Shown piece by piece: positions 62,149-64,000 of a DNA stretch of 64,000 bases. The stretch comes from Streptomyces natalensis ATCC 27448 (lineage in GTDB: Bacteria; Actinomycetota; Actinomycetes; Streptomycetales; Streptomycetaceae). The position numbers were made by a program, and so were the translations under genes. A model generated the notes under the pieces. It had not been told where the DNA came from. It was given only the letters and a program-made list of their open reading frames with translations, and searched no databases. Every line of letters starts with the position of its first letter. Position 1 is the first letter of the stretch. The stretch lies in assembly GCF_000935125.1 (NCBI RefSeq), contig NZ_JRKI01000028.1, forward strand, positions 1 through 64,000, in the 5' to 3' direction.

Positions 62149-63366
62149 GTGAGGACCGGTCAACCGCCGGAACGCGGGGTGCTGAGCGTCGTCTCCGGCA
62201 ACACCCCTGAGGCGCGCAGCCGCGCTCTGGACGTGCTGCTGCGCGCCGCGCCCGACGCCGTCGTGCTGTCGATCTCCGTACAGGGCGACGGAAACAGGGG
62301 CTATCCGTGTGTGCAGCGCATCGTCACCTCTGACGACGATGCGCTGCGCGACGAGCTGTGCCGGGCGGGGACGGGCGATCCCGCCGTGATCGTCCGTCAG
62401 GACCTGGAGGCCATCGCCCGTCGTTCGCCGCGTCCACATGTGGTGCTCTCACTCCCGGAAAACCTGGACGCGGCAGCGCTTCTCGCCTCCCTCTGGCAGC
62501 CCCCGCCGGGCCGTACGCCGACGGCGCACCACTACGACCTGGCGGCGACAACCATGGGTGTGGATCCCGGCCGCTTCCTGAGCGACCTGCGCTGTGTGCA
62601 CCGCTCCGCCCCGTTCTTCGGACCGGGCCGCCATACCGCACCGGTCACGCTCGCCGAGGCAGCCGCCCGCCAAGTGGAGGCAGCCGGAACGCTGGTCCTG
62701 CGACCTGGGCAGGACCCCGCCGACGGCCGCCGGCAAGGGGTCCGGGCTCTGCTCGGCCACCTCAATCCGTCGGCAACGGTGCTCGCCGGTGACTCGGACG
62801 ACGCAGACGCCCTCAAGGCTCTGGTGAACCCCGACCCACGGTGGGCCGAAGCCAACCCGGCCGAGCGTCTCGACCCCGTCCTCGCACCCGTGCGCCGACG
62901 TGGTGTCGACCAAGGAATGATGTCCGTACTGTGGCGCTCCCGCAGGCCCGTGCACCCCGAGCGGCTCGCGGACAGCCTGCCGAAGCTCATGTCCGGAGTC
63001 GTCCGCAGCCGGGGTCACCTGTGGCTGGGCACCCGCCCCCGGTCGGTCGTCAGCTGGCGCTCGGCCGGCGGCCACCTGGAACTGCGCGAGGCCGGCGACT
63101 GGTTGCAGGACGGCGACGCCTCCGCATGGCGCGCTGCCTCGCCGCAGCGCCGGACCCTGGCCTCCTGGTTCTGGGACGAGTACTACGGCGAACGGCGCAA
63201 CGAGATCGTCTTCACCGGCACCGGGCTGGATCAGGACGGCCTCCGCCGCATCCTCGACGCCACGCTCCTCGACGACCGGGAGCTGTCGCACGGCGTCGAA
63301 GCATGGGCCGGTCTTCCCGACCCGCTGCTCGGCGCTCCTGCACCGGGTGTCCCGACCGACAACTGA
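62149..63366 (+). CDS. second CobW-like protein lacking the GTPase and CxCC motifs
   Basis: 405 aa, GTG start three bases after rpsR. The N-terminal half has VLSVVSGNTPEARSRALDVL in place of a P-loop, and no CxCC. The C-terminal half keeps the CobW_C pattern (SVLWRSRRPVHPERLADSLP, VVRSRGHLWLGTRPRSVVSW, RRNEIVFTGTGLDQDGLRRI). It therefore looks like a divergent paralogue of the previous CobW-like protein that lost both catalytic and metal motifs. Tight spacing places it in the zinc operon. Its role is unknown. Confidence 0.78.
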   Translation: MRTGQPPERGVLSVVSGNTPEARSRALDVLLRAAPDAVVLSISVQGDGNRGYPCVQRIVTSDDDALRDELCRAGTGDPAVIVRQDLEAIARRSPRPHVVLSLPENLDAAALLASLWQPPPGRTPTAHHYDLAATTMGVDPGRFLSDLRCVHRSAPFFGPGRHTAPVTLAEAAARQVEAAGTLVLRPGQDPADGRRQGVRALLGHLNPSATVLAGDSDDADALKALVNPDPRWAEANPAERLDPVLAPVRRRGVDQGMMSVLWRSRRPVHPERLADSLPKLMSGVVRSRGHLWLGTRPRSVVSWRSAGGHLELREAGDWLQDGDASAWRAASPQRRTLASWFWDEYYGERRNEIVFTGTGLDQDGLRRILDATLLDDRELSHGVEAWAGLPDPLLGAPAPGVPTDN

Positions 63367-63731
63367 GGTCCTCGTGGGGGCGGTCGGCCAGCTGCGGCCA
63401 TACGCACTGTCCGGGCGGCAAGTTGAACCGACCACACATGGGCGTGGCACCCTCCAGCGTCCGCGAGCAGTACGCCGTATGTTGCGCTGGGCGATTGGTC
63501 CGCCGCCCACCACAAGGATCCGGCTTGCCGAGCAGGACGACAGAGCTGTCCTCTTCCGCTCGGCTGCCGCATTGCGGTTCATGGGCCGCAGCCCGGGTTG
63601 TCGATGATCTCGCTCGCCGGCTCGGCGGTGCACGGCATGTTGGCCAGGGGCCGCGCAGCGCGCCGGCCGGCGGCTGACGGGACGCCGGCACGCGCCCGTC
63701 AACCGCCGTCACTCCGGGTGGGTGGATACGG
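63367..63731. other. no gene recognised
   Basis: About 365 bases between convergent genes. Open frames lack motifs; no strong hairpin was noticed. Confidence 0.35.
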
Positions 63732-64000
63732 TCACCCTGCTCCGGCCCTGAAGGTCCGGCGTGCCGCGCGGCGCCAGCGGTTGGCGGGGAGGGACGGGTG
63801 CAGGGCGGCGAGTGCGCCGCAGTACTTGGTGAAGACGGCGGGTTGCAGACCGTGGGCGTGCAGGACCCGGTCCGCGTCCGTCAGGTGCCCGGTCGATTTC
63901 GTCTCGACGAGTACGAGGTCGGTGTCGCAGTGCACGGCCTGTTGCGTCCTCAGGTCGATGCAGACCAGTCCCGCGTCGCAGGTTATGCGCTCGCCGTCGC
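63732..64000 (-). CDS. VTC-domain protein (polyphosphate polymerase-like), C-terminal part
   Basis: The frame is open through the right edge. It encodes ERITCDAGLVCIDLRTQQAV, DLVLVETKST and a tail KYCGALAALHPSLPANRW. This matches the end of bacterial VTC-domain proteins, whose barrel binds triphosphate or polyphosphate; the Glu-Thr-Lys segment is one of the charged barrel strands. Often paired with CotH or DUF4956 genes, which would lie outside the window. Confidence 0.65.
   Translation of the reverse strand, partial: DGERITCDAGLVCIDLRTQQAVHCDTDLVLVETKSTGHLTDADRVLHAHGLQPAVFTKYCGALAALHPSLPANRWRRAARRTFRAGAG

Noticed and set aside
62449..63702. 417-codon frame antisense to the second CobW-like gene
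   Set aside because: Shadow of a real gene; Gly/Arg-rich, no motif.
1..64000. CRISPR array, tRNA or rRNA genes
   Set aside because: No regularly spaced direct repeats, cloverleaf-like sequence or rRNA-conserved segment was seen in reading both strands.

Overview
The window is high-GC actinobacterial DNA, almost certainly Streptomyces. The signs are strong G/C bias at third codon positions, GTG starts with GGAGG-type ribosome sites, ATGA/GTGA stop-start overlaps, many one-component regulators divergent from a small oxidoreductase gene, and a zinc-type ribosomal-protein paralogue cluster of the kind known in streptomycetes. The density of broken genes and insertion-sequence scraps between about 10 and 51 kb looks like an accessory or chromosome-arm region.

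Layout. 0-6 kb: a broken phosphotransferase, a secreted GH27 alpha-galactosidase with a ricin-type lectin domain, an intact IS5-family transposase and a secreted RTX-like repeat protein. 6.2-10.1 kb: a compact four-gene anti-phage operon read as type III CBASS: CD-NTase, bacterial HORMA protein, TRIP13/Pch2-like AAA+ ATPase, and a Cap4-like effector (nuclease-like N-terminus plus SAVED domain). 10.4-18.8 kb: relics (acetyltransferases, IS110, integrase-core and IS30 pieces, a graspetide precursor/ATP-grasp remnant) with a few intact genes: a secreted Cys-rich TIL-like protein, an alpha/beta hydrolase with a Cys nucleophile elbow, and a cytochrome P450. 18.9-29.2 kb: divergent regulator/enzyme pairs (XRE/SDR, TetR/saccharopine-dehydrogenase-like, MarR/FAD monooxygenase, TetR/hydrolase), several with clear palindromic operators; the monooxygenase is fused in frame to the C-terminal half of a Ser/Thr kinase. 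29.5-46 kb: a mosaic of decayed genes (ECF sigma, SDR, FAD monooxygenases, LysR, methyltransferase, serine recombinase, phosphoesterase, IS5, IS1380) with intact genes scattered among them (DUF899, RibD-like reductase, RidA, HxlR, VOC, isochorismatase-fold, TetR/SnoaL/NmrA, streptothricin-acetyltransferase-like GNAT, ArsR). 46-51 kb: a membrane protein with a coupled winged-helix regulator, small proteins, and a TetR/TetX-like monooxygenase pair. 51.4-57.2 kb: a polymorphic-toxin cassette (WXG100-like partner, 1307-aa RHS toxin, two candidate immunity genes). 57.6-59.4 kb: a secreted phosphoesterase. 59.6-63.4 kb: a zinc-starvation cluster (S14, L28, divergent L33, L31B, CobW-like, S18, second CobW-like) around a Zur-box-like site. 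The window ends inside a VTC-domain gene.

Functionally there are three coherent modules: CBASS abortive defence, the RHS interbacterial toxin, and the zinc-sparing ribosome set. The rest is mostly independent regulator-enzyme pairs and their debris. The main candidates for second looks are the CBASS operon, the toxin/immunity cassette, the monooxygenase-kinase chimera, the TIL-like secreted protein and the graspetide relic. No tRNA, rRNA or CRISPR array was seen.
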